Positions 36,380 through 45,570 of a DNA stretch of 64,000 nucleotides are shown here, piece by piece. The stretch's first letter is position 1; each line of letters begins with the position of its first letter. A program made the position numbers and the translations under genes. Location of the stretch: the NCBI RefSeq assembly GCF_030269485.1, contig NZ_BSTL01000037.1, positions 21,993 to 85,992 of the forward strand, written 5' to 3'. The stretch comes from Actinoplanes sp. NBRC 103695 (lineage in GTDB: Bacteria > Actinomycetota > Actinomycetes > Mycobacteriales > Micromonosporaceae). Below the pieces are notes generated by a model, which was not told the DNA's origin, made no database searches, and was given only the letters and a program-made list of their open reading frames with translations.

Positions 36380-36757
36380 TTACCACGAGCCGCTGCACGG
36401 TTCCGTATAGAGCTGGGAGCCGGCGACGGCGGGGTCGGCCACCCGGCCGGCGTGGTTGAGTTCGACGCCGAGCAGGGCGCCCTCGGCGTGCACCGCGTCG
36501 GCCAGGGCACGCAACCCGGGAACGATGTGATCGCCGGCGGCGCCGAGCTGCCGCACCCGGCCCCGGCCGTCGGCGCGTACGTAGGTCGCCTCGGTGAAGA
36601 CGAGCGCTGTGCCTCCCGCGGCCCGCGCTCTCAGATAGTCGATGTAGCGATCGGTCACCCGGCCGTCAGGTGTGCCGTTGTTGCGCTCCATCGGCGGCAT
36701 GACCACCCGGTTGCGGAGCCGGTGCCCGCCGAGTTGGAGCGGTTCGCCGAGTTTCAC
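36380..36757 (-). pseudogene. Old-yellow-enzyme (NADH:flavin oxidoreductase), N-terminal fragment
   Basis: GTG at 36757 overlaps the ABC-ATPase stop (GTGA). GHRLRNRVVMPPMERNNG, GTALVFTEATYV and GVELNHAGRVADP are the flavin-binding start of an OYE/2,4-dienoyl-CoA reductase. The frame breaks after SQLYTEP and stops, so only about 118 of the expected 350 or more residues remain. The downstream 300 codons are absent, replaced by the end of the TIM-barrel gene. It was the last gene of the transporter operon. Confidence 0.8.
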
Positions 36758-37497
36758 AGGCCGAGATAGATGCGGCGCACCTGCGGGTCGTGGCGCAGTT
36801 CGGCGGAGGTGCCGCTCATCGCCACCTCGCCGTTCTCCACGACCAGGCAGCTGCTGGTGGCCTCGAAGGTCAGCTTGGCGTTCTGCTCGACCAGCAGCAG
36901 GCTGAGCCCCTCGGTGCGCAGCCGCTGCAGCACGGCGAGGATGTCCTCGACCAGCTTCGGCGAGAGTCCCATGGACGGCTCGTCGAGCAGCAGCAGCCGG
37001 GGACGGGACATCAGCGCGCGCCCGATGGCGAGCATCTGCTGCTGGCCGCCGGACAGCGCGCCGGCCAGCCGGTGCCGCATCTCGCCGAGCACCGGGAACA
37101 GCTCGTACACCTCGCCGAGGGTCGCTCGGGTCTCGGCGTTCCACTTGCGGGCGTACGCGCCGAGCAGAAGGTTCTTCTCGACCGGCAGACCGGCGAAGAC
37201 GTGGCGGCCTTCCGGCACGTACCCGATGCCGTGGTGGACCATGGAACGGGCGTTCACCCGGCTCAGGTCGATGTCGCCGAAGCGCAGCGTGGCGACCCGG
37301 CGTGGGATGAGGCCCATCACGGCCTTGAGCGTCGACGTCTTGCCGGCGCCGTTGGCGCCGATCACCCCGATGGCCTCCCCCGCCGGTACGGAGAAGCTGA
37401 GCTCGCGTACGGCGCAGACGCCGCCGTAGTGGACGGTGAGCCCTTCGACGGTGAGGGCCCGGCTGGTGCTGGTCGACGACTGGGACAGCGCGGTCAT
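36754..37497 (-). CDS. livF: Branched-chain amino acid-type ABC transporter, ATP-binding protein LivF
   Basis: 247 aa from the ATG at 37497 (ATGA overlap with the upstream gene). Walker A GANGAGKTST (near 46), signature ALSGGQQQMLAIGRAL, Walker B LLLLDEPSMGLSP, H-loop position occupied as VEQNA, all typical of LivF. It powers uptake with the fused LivM-LivG and LivH. The substrate need not be an amino acid: such HAAT systems import aromatic and small organic acids, and the linked enzymes suggest that here. Confidence 0.93.
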   Translation of the reverse strand: MTALSQSSTSTSRALTVEGLTVHYGGVCAVRELSFSVPAGEAIGVIGANGAGKTSTLKAVMGLIPRRVATLRFGDIDLSRVNARSMVHHGIGYVPEGRHVFAGLPVEKNLLLGAYARKWNAETRATLGEVYELFPVLGEMRHRLAGALSGGQQQMLAIGRALMSRPRLLLLDEPSMGLSPKLVEDILAVLQRLRTEGLSLLLVEQNAKLTFEATSSCLVVENGEVAMSGTSAELRHDPQVRRIYLGL

Positions 37498-39299
37498 GCG
37501 GTCACCTCCGGGACGGACGGCAGATCGTCGGTGCTCATCGAGTCGCCGAGGTACGCCTCGATGACGGCGGGGGTCGCGGCGACGTCGGCGGGCTCGCCCT
37601 CGGCGATGACGCGGCCGCCGGCCAGGACGGTGATCCGTTCGCACAGGGACATGACCAGTCCCATGTTGTGCTCGATGACGATCACGGTGATGCCGCTGTC
37701 GCGGATGGATCGGACGATCTCGCTGAGCTGGCGTACCTCCTCGCCGTTGAGGCCGGCGGCCGGCTCGTCCAGCAGCAGCAGCGACGGGGCGGCGGCCACC
37801 GCGCGGGCGATCTCGACGCGGCGCTGGATGCCGTACGGCAGCGATCGGGGCGGGGACTGCGCGAACTCGGTGAGCCCGTACCGGTCGAGCAGGTCACCGG
37901 CCTGCCGCCGCAGTGCCCGGTCCTGCCGCAGGATGCTGATCGGCCCGAGCAGGTAACGCCAGCTGGCGAGGGTGGGACTGCGGTCGAGAGCGACGAGGAC
38001 GTTCTCCTCGACGGTGAGGTCGCCGAACAGCCGCAGGTTCTGGAAGGTGCGGGACATTCCGGCCCGGGCCAGCCGGTACGGGCGGCTGCCGGTCATGTCC
38101 TGGCCACGGAACCGCACGTGTCCCGCGGTCGGCCGGTACAGCCCGCTCACGACGTTGAACAGCGTGGTCTTGCCGGAGCCGTTCGGCCCGACGATGCCGC
38201 GGATCTCCCCTTCGGACACGGTCAGCGACACCTCGTCCAGCGCCCGGAGCCCGCGGAACTGCATCGTCACCCCGGACACGTCCAGCATCGGGCGGCCGGA
38301 GGACCTGCTGCCGGCGGCCGGGTAGGGCTGGAAGGGGCCGAGCCGCGCGGCGGCGCCCTGCCGCTGCCGCCGGCGTGCTAGGGCGGCACGGACGCGGGCG
38401 GGCAGTCCGGCGAGGCCGGTGGGCGCGAAGACGACCACGAGCACCACGACCGCGCCGTACGCGACCTGGGCGACCGTCGGGTGGTCGACCAGCCCTTCAC
38501 GGACCAGGGCGAGGCCCACCGCTCCGACCACACAGCCGATCAGGCTCTGCCGGCCGCCGATGATCACCATGCCGAGCAGCAGGAACATGTTGGCGATCCC
38601 GAAGGACTCCGGCGCGACGTAGCGGATGAGCCCGGCGTAGAGCACACCACCCACGCCGCCGTACACGCTGGCCAGGAGGAACGCCGCCATGCGCAGCTGG
38701 GGAACCTCGGCGCCCAGGGCGCCGGCGGCGAGGGAGTCGTCGCGCATGGCCCGCATGCGCCGGCCCAGCCGGGTACGGACCAGGAACAGCCCGAAGGCGA
38801 GTGCGAGGGCGAAGACGATCAGTTCCAGGTAGTAGTAGAGGTATTCGCTGTCCAGGTCGACGCCGGGCAGGGCCGGGCCCGGGATCGACGAGATTCCCTC
38901 GGCGCCGCCGGAGACCTGCGCGTTGGTGACCCAGTTGGTGAAGGCCAGGGCCAGGCCGAGGGTCACGATGCCGAGGTAGTGCGACTGCACGCGTAGCGCG
39001 GGGGTGCCGACGACCAGGCCGACCGCGACGGTGGCGGCGATGGCGAGCACGGCGGCGACCCAGAAGCCCAGGCCGGCCTTGGTGGTGAGGATGGCGGTGG
39101 CGTACGCGCCGACGCCGAAGAAGGCGACCTGGGCCAGATTGACCTGTCCCGCCACGCCCATGCACAGCCCGAGGCCGATGGCGAGGACGGCGAAGATGAG
39201 GATGACGTTGGCGACGTGGATGGCGTACGAGTCCAGGCCGTACGGCAGGAACCAGGCGCCGGCGGCGACCACCGCGACCACCGCGAGTTTCTTTCTCAT
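37494..39299 (-). CDS. livM-livG: Fused LivM permease-LivG ATPase
   Basis: 601 aa. Residues 1 to about 310 are a LivM-type permease with many helices and the LCMGVAGQVNLAQVAFFGVG signature. A basic linker (ARRRQRQGAAARLG) follows. Residues about 335-590 are LivG: GPNGSGKTTLFNV, PYGIQRRVEIARAV, LLLLDEPAAGLNG, VIEHNM. The domains are usually separate genes; the fusion is open throughout and no internal start is needed. Overlaps LivH by ATGA. Confidence 0.92.
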   Translation of the reverse strand: MRKKLAVVAVVAAGAWFLPYGLDSYAIHVANVILIFAVLAIGLGLCMGVAGQVNLAQVAFFGVGAYATAILTTKAGLGFWVAAVLAIAATVAVGLVVGTPALRVQSHYLGIVTLGLALAFTNWVTNAQVSGGAEGISSIPGPALPGVDLDSEYLYYYLELIVFALALAFGLFLVRTRLGRRMRAMRDDSLAAGALGAEVPQLRMAAFLLASVYGGVGGVLYAGLIRYVAPESFGIANMFLLLGMVIIGGRQSLIGCVVGAVGLALVREGLVDHPTVAQVAYGAVVVLVVVFAPTGLAGLPARVRAALARRRQRQGAAARLGPFQPYPAAGSRSSGRPMLDVSGVTMQFRGLRALDEVSLTVSEGEIRGIVGPNGSGKTTLFNVVSGLYRPTAGHVRFRGQDMTGSRPYRLARAGMSRTFQNLRLFGDLTVEENVLVALDRSPTLASWRYLLGPISILRQDRALRRQAGDLLDRYGLTEFAQSPPRSLPYGIQRRVEIARAVAAAPSLLLLDEPAAGLNGEEVRQLSEIVRSIRDSGITVIVIEHNMGLVMSLCERITVLAGGRVIAEGEPADVAATPAVIEAYLGDSMSTDDLPSVPEVTA

Positions 39300-40165
39300 G
39301 CCCGGTTCACCGTCCGCTCGCCGAAGATGCCGGTCGGCCGCACCATGATGATCACCGTGAAGATCAGGAAGGTGAACAGCTCGCCGTAGCCCTGGAAGTG
39401 CCCGGCCATGAAGGAGTCGAGGATCCCGATGGCGAGCCCGCCGACGATCGCGCCGGGGATGCTGCCGAAGCCGCCCAGGATCGCGGCGGCGAAACCCTTG
39501 ATGCCGAGGGCGCCGCCGAGCGCCGGGCTGACGTAGAGCAGCGGCCCGACCAGGCCGCCGGCCAGCGCGGCGAGGCCGGCGCCGATCATGAAGGCGATGG
39601 CGTTGCTGCGTCCGACGTGGATGCCGACCGCGGTGGCCGCCTCGTGGTCCATGGCGACCGCCTGCATCGCGGCCCCGCGTTTGGTGCGGGAGAGGAAGAG
39701 CACCAGCAGCACCGTGGCGACGGCCGCGATGGCGAGCACCACCAGGTCGTAGGTGCGGATGCGCAGCCCGAGGAGTTCGATCGGCGCGGACGGCACGGGT
39801 GAGGGAACGGCCCGTCCGGTGGCGCCCCAGATCATGATGATCAGCGCGTCGAGGACGATGCCGAAGCCGATCGTGCCGATCAGCATGAGGTCGAAGTCCC
39901 GGTTCTCCAGCGGCCGCAGGACCCGCTCGATGACCAGGCCGATGACGCCGGTGAGCGCGATCGCGACCACCATGGCGAGAGCGAACGGCAGCCTGGTGGA
40001 GAGGTAGAAGGTGGAGGCGAGGTAGGCGCCGACGGTCACGACGTTGCCGTGGGCGAAGTTGACCAGACCCATGGTGCGGTAGACCAGGGAGAATCCCAGC
40101 GCCACCAGGGCGTAGACGGCGCCGAGACTGACGCCGCCCACGATCGTCTGCAGAAAGACCTGCAT
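39296..40165 (-). CDS. livH: Branched-chain amino acid-type ABC transporter permease LivH
   Basis: 289 aa with AAGGAG before the ATG. The N-terminus GGVSLGAVYALVALGFSLVY and MGLVNFAHGNVVTVGAYL, the conserved LivH loop, are followed by about eight helices. GAIVGGLAIGILDSF near the end is the EAA-like coupling region. Forms the membrane channel with the LivM half of the next gene. Confidence 0.93.
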   Translation of the reverse strand: MQVFLQTIVGGVSLGAVYALVALGFSLVYRTMGLVNFAHGNVVTVGAYLASTFYLSTRLPFALAMVVAIALTGVIGLVIERVLRPLENRDFDLMLIGTIGFGIVLDALIIMIWGATGRAVPSPVPSAPIELLGLRIRTYDLVVLAIAAVATVLLVLFLSRTKRGAAMQAVAMDHEAATAVGIHVGRSNAIAFMIGAGLAALAGGLVGPLLYVSPALGGALGIKGFAAAILGGFGSIPGAIVGGLAIGILDSFMAGHFQGYGELFTFLIFTVIIMVRPTGIFGERTVNRA

Positions 40166-40182
40166 GGTTCTCCTTGTGCCCG

Positions 40183-41334
40183 TCAGCTCGCGGCGGCGAC
40201 GAGCTTGCCGTTCTGGATGGTGCCGATCGACGTGACGAAGATGCCGACGCCGGTCTTGTCGAAGGCGAAGTCGCCCAGCAGACCCTGGTACTTGGTCGCG
40301 CGGATGGCCTCGGCGAGCTCCTTGCCGCCGGCCACGTTGCTGGACTTGAGCGCGGTGAGCAGGATCTGGGTGCCGTCGTAGGCCTTGGCGCCGTGCAGTT
40401 CGGCCTCTTCGTTGAACTTCGCCTGGTAGGCGGCGGCGAACTTCTTGGCGGCGTCGTTGATGTCGTTGCTCAGGTAGGGGGAGCTGACGATGGTTCCCTC
40501 GGCGTTCTTCGCGCCGGCGGTGTCGAGGAAGACCGGTGTGCCCTGCGGCGCCGCACCGGCGAAGGTCGCCGTGATACCGAGATCGCGGGCCTGCTTGACG
40601 ATCAGGCCGGACTCCACCTCCTCAGCGCCCAGGAAGATCACCTTGGGGTTCTTCTGCCGGATCCCGGTGAGAACCGCGCTGAAATCCTTCTGGTCGGTGG
40701 TGACCACCTGGTCGGCCACCGGTGTGACGCCGCGGCTCGTCAACGCCTTGAGGAACGCGTCGTGCTCGCCCTTGCCGTATCCGCCGTTGTTGCTGATCAT
40801 GGCGATGCTCTTGATGCCCTGCTGATCCACGATGTGCTTGGCCAGGGTCTCGTCGTACGTGGTGCTGGTCGGGCCGTTGAGGAAGAGGAACTCGCTGTTC
40901 ACCGCGACCAGTCCCGGCGACTGCCCCGAGGTGATGTTGGGGATCTCGGCCTGCTTGAGGATGGGCGCCATGGCGATGGTGACCGCGCTCTCCGCGGTGC
41001 CGATCATCGCGATGTAGCCCTCGCTGTCGATCTTGCGGGCGAGGTTCGTGCCGACGGTCGGGTCACCCTGGTCGTCGAAGACCCCGAGCTCGATCTGGCG
41101 ACCGTTGATCCCGCCCTGGGCGTTCCACTCGTCGATGGCGAGGCGGGCGCCCTTGAGCTCCCAAGCGCCGAGCGAGCTGAGCTGGCCGCTCTGGGCGTCG
41201 ACCAGCGCGATCTTGATGGGTCCGGACTCGTCGCCGGACGACTCGGAGTCCGAGCCGGGGGCGCTGCACCCGGTGGCGAGGACAGCAGTGAGGACGGTGA
41301 GGACGGATATGGCGGTGGCGCGGCGTCGAAGCAT
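40183..41334 (-). CDS. livK: ABC transporter substrate-binding lipoprotein (LivK type)
   Basis: 383 aa. A lipoprotein signal with lipobox VLATGC (Cys23) anchors it outside the membrane. The mature part is a type I periplasmic-binding fold (IKIALVDAQSGQLSSLGAWE, MIGTAESAVTIAMAPI, VIFLGAEEVESG). It would capture the substrate for the LivH/LivMG/LivF channel. Fold resembles amide/aromatic-acid as well as amino-acid binders, so the ligand is open. Fourth from the operon's 3' end, right after the ThDP enzyme. Confidence 0.92.
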   Translation of the reverse strand: MLRRRATAISVLTVLTAVLATGCSAPGSDSESSGDESGPIKIALVDAQSGQLSSLGAWELKGARLAIDEWNAQGGINGRQIELGVFDDQGDPTVGTNLARKIDSEGYIAMIGTAESAVTIAMAPILKQAEIPNITSGQSPGLVAVNSEFLFLNGPTSTTYDETLAKHIVDQQGIKSIAMISNNGGYGKGEHDAFLKALTSRGVTPVADQVVTTDQKDFSAVLTGIRQKNPKVIFLGAEEVESGLIVKQARDLGITATFAGAAPQGTPVFLDTAGAKNAEGTIVSSPYLSNDINDAAKKFAAAYQAKFNEEAELHGAKAYDGTQILLTALKSSNVAGGKELAEAIRATKYQGLLGDFAFDKTGVGIFVTSIGTIQNGKLVAAAS

Positions 41335-41363
41335 GAGCGGGTCACCTTCTATCGGGGAGGGGG

Positions 41364-43094
41364 TCAGTCGAATTTGCCCTGGTAGATGTCTTTGATGTTC
41401 CAGTGGCCGGGGGTGGGGACCGGCTCGTTGACCATGGGCACGTCGATCACCGCGGGGCGGCGCCGTTCCACCGCCGTCTTGAGGGCGGTCATGAGTTCGC
41501 CGGGCTCGGCGATCGCGTAACCGTCAGCGCCGCAGGCGCGGCCGAGCGCGGCGAAGTCGGGGCTGTACGGGTTGCCGTCCGGATCGACGAAGTCACACCC
41601 GTAGCTCTGACCGAACGCGCCTGCCTGCAGGTCGGAGATGGTGCCGTGGGCTCGGTTGTTCATCACCAGGAAGATCACCGGCAGCCCTTGCTCGACGGCG
41701 AGCGGCAGGGCCGGCAGTTGAGCGCTCATCCCGCCGTCGCCGATCAGGGCCACGACCACGCTCTCCGGCTGGGCGATCTGCACGCCCAGCGCGGCGGCCG
41801 GGCCGAAGCCCATGGTGGACGCGCCGCCAGGGGTGATGAACCGGCCGCCGTCTGGCAGCGGGTAGCACTGGGCCACGCCGTTCTTGTTCCAGCCGACATC
41901 GGTGACCAGCACCGCGTCGTCGGGCAGTGCGGCGCGCACGTCGGCGAGGATCCGCTCGGGGCGCAGCGGGAACTGGTCGCTGCGGCCGCGGTCGGCACTG
42001 GCGGCGAACAGGTCCGATCGGGCGGTCCCGATGCGCTCGCGGATTTCGGGCCGGTCGGCGCCGGCCGGTGCGAGGCGGCGTACCGCGTCGAGGATCTGCT
42101 GTGCCGCGCGGCCGGCGTCGGCGACCGCGCCGATCTCCACCGGGTAGTTGCGGCCGATCTCGGCCGGGTCGATGTCGATCTGGATGAGCCGGCTCGGCGG
42201 GAACCGCCAGGTGTACTCCGGGTCCCACGAGCTCGCGTCGGTCTCGGCGAAACGGGTGGCCAGGGCGAGCACCAGGTCGGCGTCCCGGGCGTAAGCGTTG
42301 GTCTCGGCCAGCCCCCAGAAGCCGGTCATGCCCAGCACGAGCGGATGCCGGTCCGGCAGGGCGCCCTTGGCCATCAGCGAGTGGGCGACCGGAATGTCGA
42401 GGTGCTCGGCGAGCGCCCGCAAGGCGGCCCGGCCGGCCGGGCCGCCGAGACCACCACCGAGGTAGATCAGCGGCCGCTCGGCCGAGACCAGGGCCGCCGC
42501 GATCAGCTCGGCGTCGTCCGGGGCGAGGTCGGGCCGGGTCGGGTGTCGCGGCAGCGGGTAGCCGGCCAGGGTATCCGGCAGTTCCCGGGAGAAGACGTCC
42601 ATCGGCACGTTGAGCAGGACGGCGCCGGGCCGGCCGGAGGTGGCCGTCCAGAACGCCCGCTCGGTGAAGCGGGGCAGGTCCTCGACCCGGTGCACGTGCC
42701 ACGCCCGCTTGACGAACGGCCGGTAGATGGCCGTCTGATCGGCATCGGCGTGCAGGTTGACCTCTTGGTGCGGATGGCGGCCGTACATGTAGGAGGGGAT
42801 GTCACCGGAGATGGCGATCAGCGGCACCGAGTCGAGCGCGGCCGTGGCGACGCCGGTGACGCCGTTCATCATTCCGGGGCCGACGTGCATGAGAACCACG
42901 CCGGGTTTGCCGCTGGCGCGGGCGTAGCCGTCGGCGGCGTGTGCCGCGGTCTGCTCGTGCCGGGCGATGACGAACTCGATCGGGCTGCGTCCGATGGCAT
43001 CGAGCAGGGCGATGTTGGTGTGGCCGCAGGTGCCGAAGACGTACTCGACCCCGTAGCCGGCCAGTTGAGCGACCAGAGCGTCGGCGGCGGTCAT
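41364..43094 (-). CDS. Thiamine-diphosphate-dependent decarboxylase/acetolactate-synthase-like enzyme
   Basis: 576 aa. Catalytic Glu in FVIARHEQTAAHAADG (near 47), and the ThDP/Mg motif GDGGMSAQLPAL ending in LVMNNRAHG near 490. The middle domain has HSLMAKGALPDRHP. It belongs to the IlvB/benzoylformate decarboxylase superfamily but its neighbours are not IlvN or IlvC, so acetolactate synthesis is unlikely. Coupled by a one-base stop/start overlap (TGATG) to an aldehyde dehydrogenase. A 2-oxo-acid decarboxylase feeding an aldehyde to that enzyme is the simplest reading. Oxalyl-CoA decarboxylase is a weaker alternative, given the CoA-transferase at 45571. Confidence 0.87.
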   Translation of the reverse strand: MTAADALVAQLAGYGVEYVFGTCGHTNIALLDAIGRSPIEFVIARHEQTAAHAADGYARASGKPGVVLMHVGPGMMNGVTGVATAALDSVPLIAISGDIPSYMYGRHPHQEVNLHADADQTAIYRPFVKRAWHVHRVEDLPRFTERAFWTATSGRPGAVLLNVPMDVFSRELPDTLAGYPLPRHPTRPDLAPDDAELIAAALVSAERPLIYLGGGLGGPAGRAALRALAEHLDIPVAHSLMAKGALPDRHPLVLGMTGFWGLAETNAYARDADLVLALATRFAETDASSWDPEYTWRFPPSRLIQIDIDPAEIGRNYPVEIGAVADAGRAAQQILDAVRRLAPAGADRPEIRERIGTARSDLFAASADRGRSDQFPLRPERILADVRAALPDDAVLVTDVGWNKNGVAQCYPLPDGGRFITPGGASTMGFGPAAALGVQIAQPESVVVALIGDGGMSAQLPALPLAVEQGLPVIFLVMNNRAHGTISDLQAGAFGQSYGCDFVDPDGNPYSPDFAALGRACGADGYAIAEPGELMTALKTAVERRRPAVIDVPMVNEPVPTPGHWNIKDIYQGKFD

Positions 43095-44551
43095 CAGTTC
43101 TCTCCCCAGATCGACAGGCCTCGCAGCATGAGGGTCTTGATCACCGTGTAGTCCTCGACCATGTGGTGCGGGGACTCGCGGCCGAAGCCGGAGTCCTTCA
43201 CGCCGCCGAAGGGCACGTGATCGAGGCGGAAGTTGGACGAGCCGTTGACCACCAGGCCACCGACCTCGAGTTCACGCCAGGCGGTGAGGATGCGGCCGAT
43301 GTCGTTGGTGAAGAGCCCGGCCTGCAGGCCGAACCGGCTGGTGTTGCAGGTCCGCAGGACGGTGTCGAAGTCGTCGAACGGCAGGACCGTGACCAGCGCG
43401 CCGAAGACCTCGCGGACGACAATCGACGCGTCGGCGGGTGGGCCGGCCACGACGGTCGGGGCCAGCGTGGCGCCGTCGCGGGTGCCTCCGACGGTGATGC
43501 GCGCACCGCCGTCGACCGCCTCGGTCGCCCAGGACAGCACCCGTTCGGCGGCGGTGTCGTCGACCATGGACCCGACGTCGGTCGACGGATCGAGCGGGTC
43601 CCCGACCTTCAGCGCCTGCACCTCGGCGGTCAGCAGGTCGACGAATTCGGCGAAGCGCGACCGTTGCACGTAGATCCGTTGTACGGAGATGCAGCTCTGC
43701 CCGGAATTGGTGTAGCCGGTGCGCGCGCAGTTGCGCGCCGCGGCCGGCAGGAAGGTGTCGTCGCAGACGACGGTGGCGGCGTTGCCGCCGAGCTCGAGGA
43801 CGAGCCGCTTGGCGCCGGCCGCCCGGGCCACCGCGGCACCCGTCTCCGCGCTGCCGGTGAAGCTGATCACGGCGACCTCCGGCGCGGCGCACAGCGCGGC
43901 GCCGATGTCACCGCCGCCGTGCAGCAGCTGGACCGCCTCGACCGGCGCTCCGGCCTCCAGCAGCAGCGCCACGACGGCGGCGGAGACGGCCGGGGCCTGC
44001 GGTGGCGCCTTGACGATGGTGCTGTTGCCGGCGGCGAACGACGCGCCCAGCTTGTGGGCCAGCAGGTTGGCCGGTGCGTTGAACGGGGTGATCGCCAGGG
44101 CCACGCCGGCCGGGGCGCGGTAGGTCAGGGCGGTGTTGCCGATCCCGCGCTCCCAGCCGGCCACCGGCAGCACGTCGCCGCCGATCCGGCGGGCCTCGGC
44201 GGCGCAGACCGCGAACGTGTCGGCGACCCGGTCCAGCTCGCCGAGACCGTCCTTGACCGGCTTGCCCAGTTCCAGGGCGAGGAGCCGGGCGACGGTCTCC
44301 CGCCGCGCGGTCGCCAGGGCGGCGGCCCGGTCCAGGATCGCGGCCCGGGTGGCCGGGGCCAGCTTGGCGACCGAGCGGGCCGCGGACCGTGCGTACTCGG
44401 CTGCTGCGACCGCGTCGGCGGGGTCCGCGGTTCGCGCCCGGCTGACCACGGTACGGACGAACGGGCCCACCCGCTCGGCGACCGGTCCGTCGTCGATCCA
44501 CTTGCCGCCGAGCAGCGCCGGCGCGGGCGCCACGCCGATCGAATCGAGCAT
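43094..44551 (-). CDS. NAD(P)-dependent aldehyde dehydrogenase
   Basis: 485 aa with AAAGGAGGAA ahead of the ATG. Catalytic Glu in LVLELGGNAATVV (near 254) and Cys in YTNSGQSCISVQRIYV (near 286); AITPFNAPANLLAHK at the cofactor site. The closest style is the semialdehyde/aromatic-aldehyde group. First gene of the seven-gene minus operon (ALDH, ThDP enzyme, four transporter components, OYE fragment), which starts from the promoter shared with the IclR gene. Confidence 0.92.
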   Translation of the reverse strand: MLDSIGVAPAPALLGGKWIDDGPVAERVGPFVRTVVSRARTADPADAVAAAEYARSAARSVAKLAPATRAAILDRAAALATARRETVARLLALELGKPVKDGLGELDRVADTFAVCAAEARRIGGDVLPVAGWERGIGNTALTYRAPAGVALAITPFNAPANLLAHKLGASFAAGNSTIVKAPPQAPAVSAAVVALLLEAGAPVEAVQLLHGGGDIGAALCAAPEVAVISFTGSAETGAAVARAAGAKRLVLELGGNAATVVCDDTFLPAAARNCARTGYTNSGQSCISVQRIYVQRSRFAEFVDLLTAEVQALKVGDPLDPSTDVGSMVDDTAAERVLSWATEAVDGGARITVGGTRDGATLAPTVVAGPPADASIVVREVFGALVTVLPFDDFDTVLRTCNTSRFGLQAGLFTNDIGRILTAWRELEVGGLVVNGSSNFRLDHVPFGGVKDSGFGRESPHHMVEDYTVIKTLMLRGLSIWGEN

Positions 44552-44566
44552 CCGTTCCTCCTTTGA

Positions 44567-44606
44567 GGTCCGCTAGACGGTTCGCCATAGGCAATAATGG
44601 ACCGCT
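44567..44606. promoter_or_regulatory. Candidate IclR operator in the ALDH/IclR divergent region
   Basis: GGTCCGCTAGACGG (44567-44580), then TGGACCGC (44598-44605), which reads GCGGTCCA on the other strand. The same motif recurs near 48320, 48401 and 54840 upstream of the other catabolic genes. The first copy lies just ahead of the aldehyde dehydrogenase ribosome site, well placed for repression. Confidence 0.55.
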
Positions 44607-44760
44607 GTGTGGACTACGGTGTAACGTACGGGTGGCCGCGAGCTCCTGGCAATAGGACGGGTCGAAAAGTTACGGAGCGATGAACCCGCCCTCCGGGCGG
44701 CAGAATCGGGGAGTCCGCGACACCGGGACGCCCGGTGCGACCGAGAGAGAGTGAGCCGCC

Positions 44761-45549
44761 GTGACACCCACCACCGCCTCGGAGGAGCCGGCTCCGGAGA
44801 GCAGCGGCGTCCGCAGCGTTCAGCGGGCCCTCGACATCCTGTCCCTGCTGACCGAGGACCGGCCGCTGATCGCGATCCGGGACATCGTGGCCGCCACCGG
44901 CCTGGCCAAGACCACCGTCATCCGCATGGTGCAGACGCTCGAGCAGAGCGGTCTGCTCTGGGCGACGAGTTCCGGATACATGGCCGGTCCCGGCCTCTGG
45001 CGCTGGGCCCACCTCGCCCACCGGAGCTGGGAGCTCCCCCCGGAGACCCAGCGGATGATGCGGGAACTCGCCGCTCGTGAGCGGGAGACGGTCAACGTCT
45101 ACGTCGTCCGCGACATCGTCCGGATCTGCATCGCCCAGCAGGAGAGCCCGCAACCGCTGCGCCACGTGGTGCACGTCGGTGACGAACTGCCCCTGTGGGG
45201 TGGCGCCTCGGCGAAGGTGTTGCTGCGCAACGCCTCCGACCCGCTGCTGGAACGCATCGCCCGCTCCTCGCCCGACGGCGAGGGGCATGTCCGGCAGCTG
45301 CGCGAGTGGATCGACACCGCGACCGAACAGGGCTACGCGGTCAGTCACGGCGAACGCGAGGAGGGACTGTCCGCGGCGGCCGTACCGATCCTGGGCCGCT
45401 CCGGCACCGTGGTCGCCGCGCTCTCGCTGAGCGGGCCGACGGTCCGGTTCACCGAGGACCGGGTCGCCACGTTCGTCAAGGAACTCCAGGCCGCGGCCGC
45501 GCAGATGAACGAGCGTGGCTTCGAGCACCCCCTGGGCTCGTCCTACTGA
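44761..45549 (+). CDS. IclR-family transcriptional regulator
   Basis: 262 aa. N-terminal winged HTH (SVQRALDILSLLTEDRPLIA, then GLAKTTVIRMVQTLEQSGLL). The C-terminal GAF-like effector domain has AARERETVNVYVVRDIVRIC, WGGASAKVLLRN and YAVSHGEREEGLSAAAVPI, the family hallmark. It is divergent from the aldehyde dehydrogenase operon and 21 bases ahead of a CoA-transferase. Members typically control aromatic or glyoxylate catabolism and often bind short palindromes; the GGTCCGC sites are the obvious candidates. Confidence 0.92.
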   Translation: MTPTTASEEPAPESSGVRSVQRALDILSLLTEDRPLIAIRDIVAATGLAKTTVIRMVQTLEQSGLLWATSSGYMAGPGLWRWAHLAHRSWELPPETQRMMRELAARERETVNVYVVRDIVRICIAQQESPQPLRHVVHVGDELPLWGGASAKVLLRNASDPLLERIARSSPDGEGHVRQLREWIDTATEQGYAVSHGEREEGLSAAAVPILGRSGTVVAALSLSGPTVRFTEDRVATFVKELQAAAAQMNERGFEHPLGSSY

Positions 45550-45570
45550 ACCGATGAAGGAGCGTCGCGC

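Noticed and set aside
41364..43094. Acetolactate synthase for branched-chain amino acid synthesis
   Set aside because: No IlvN/IlvC neighbours; coupled to an aldehyde dehydrogenase and a transporter instead.
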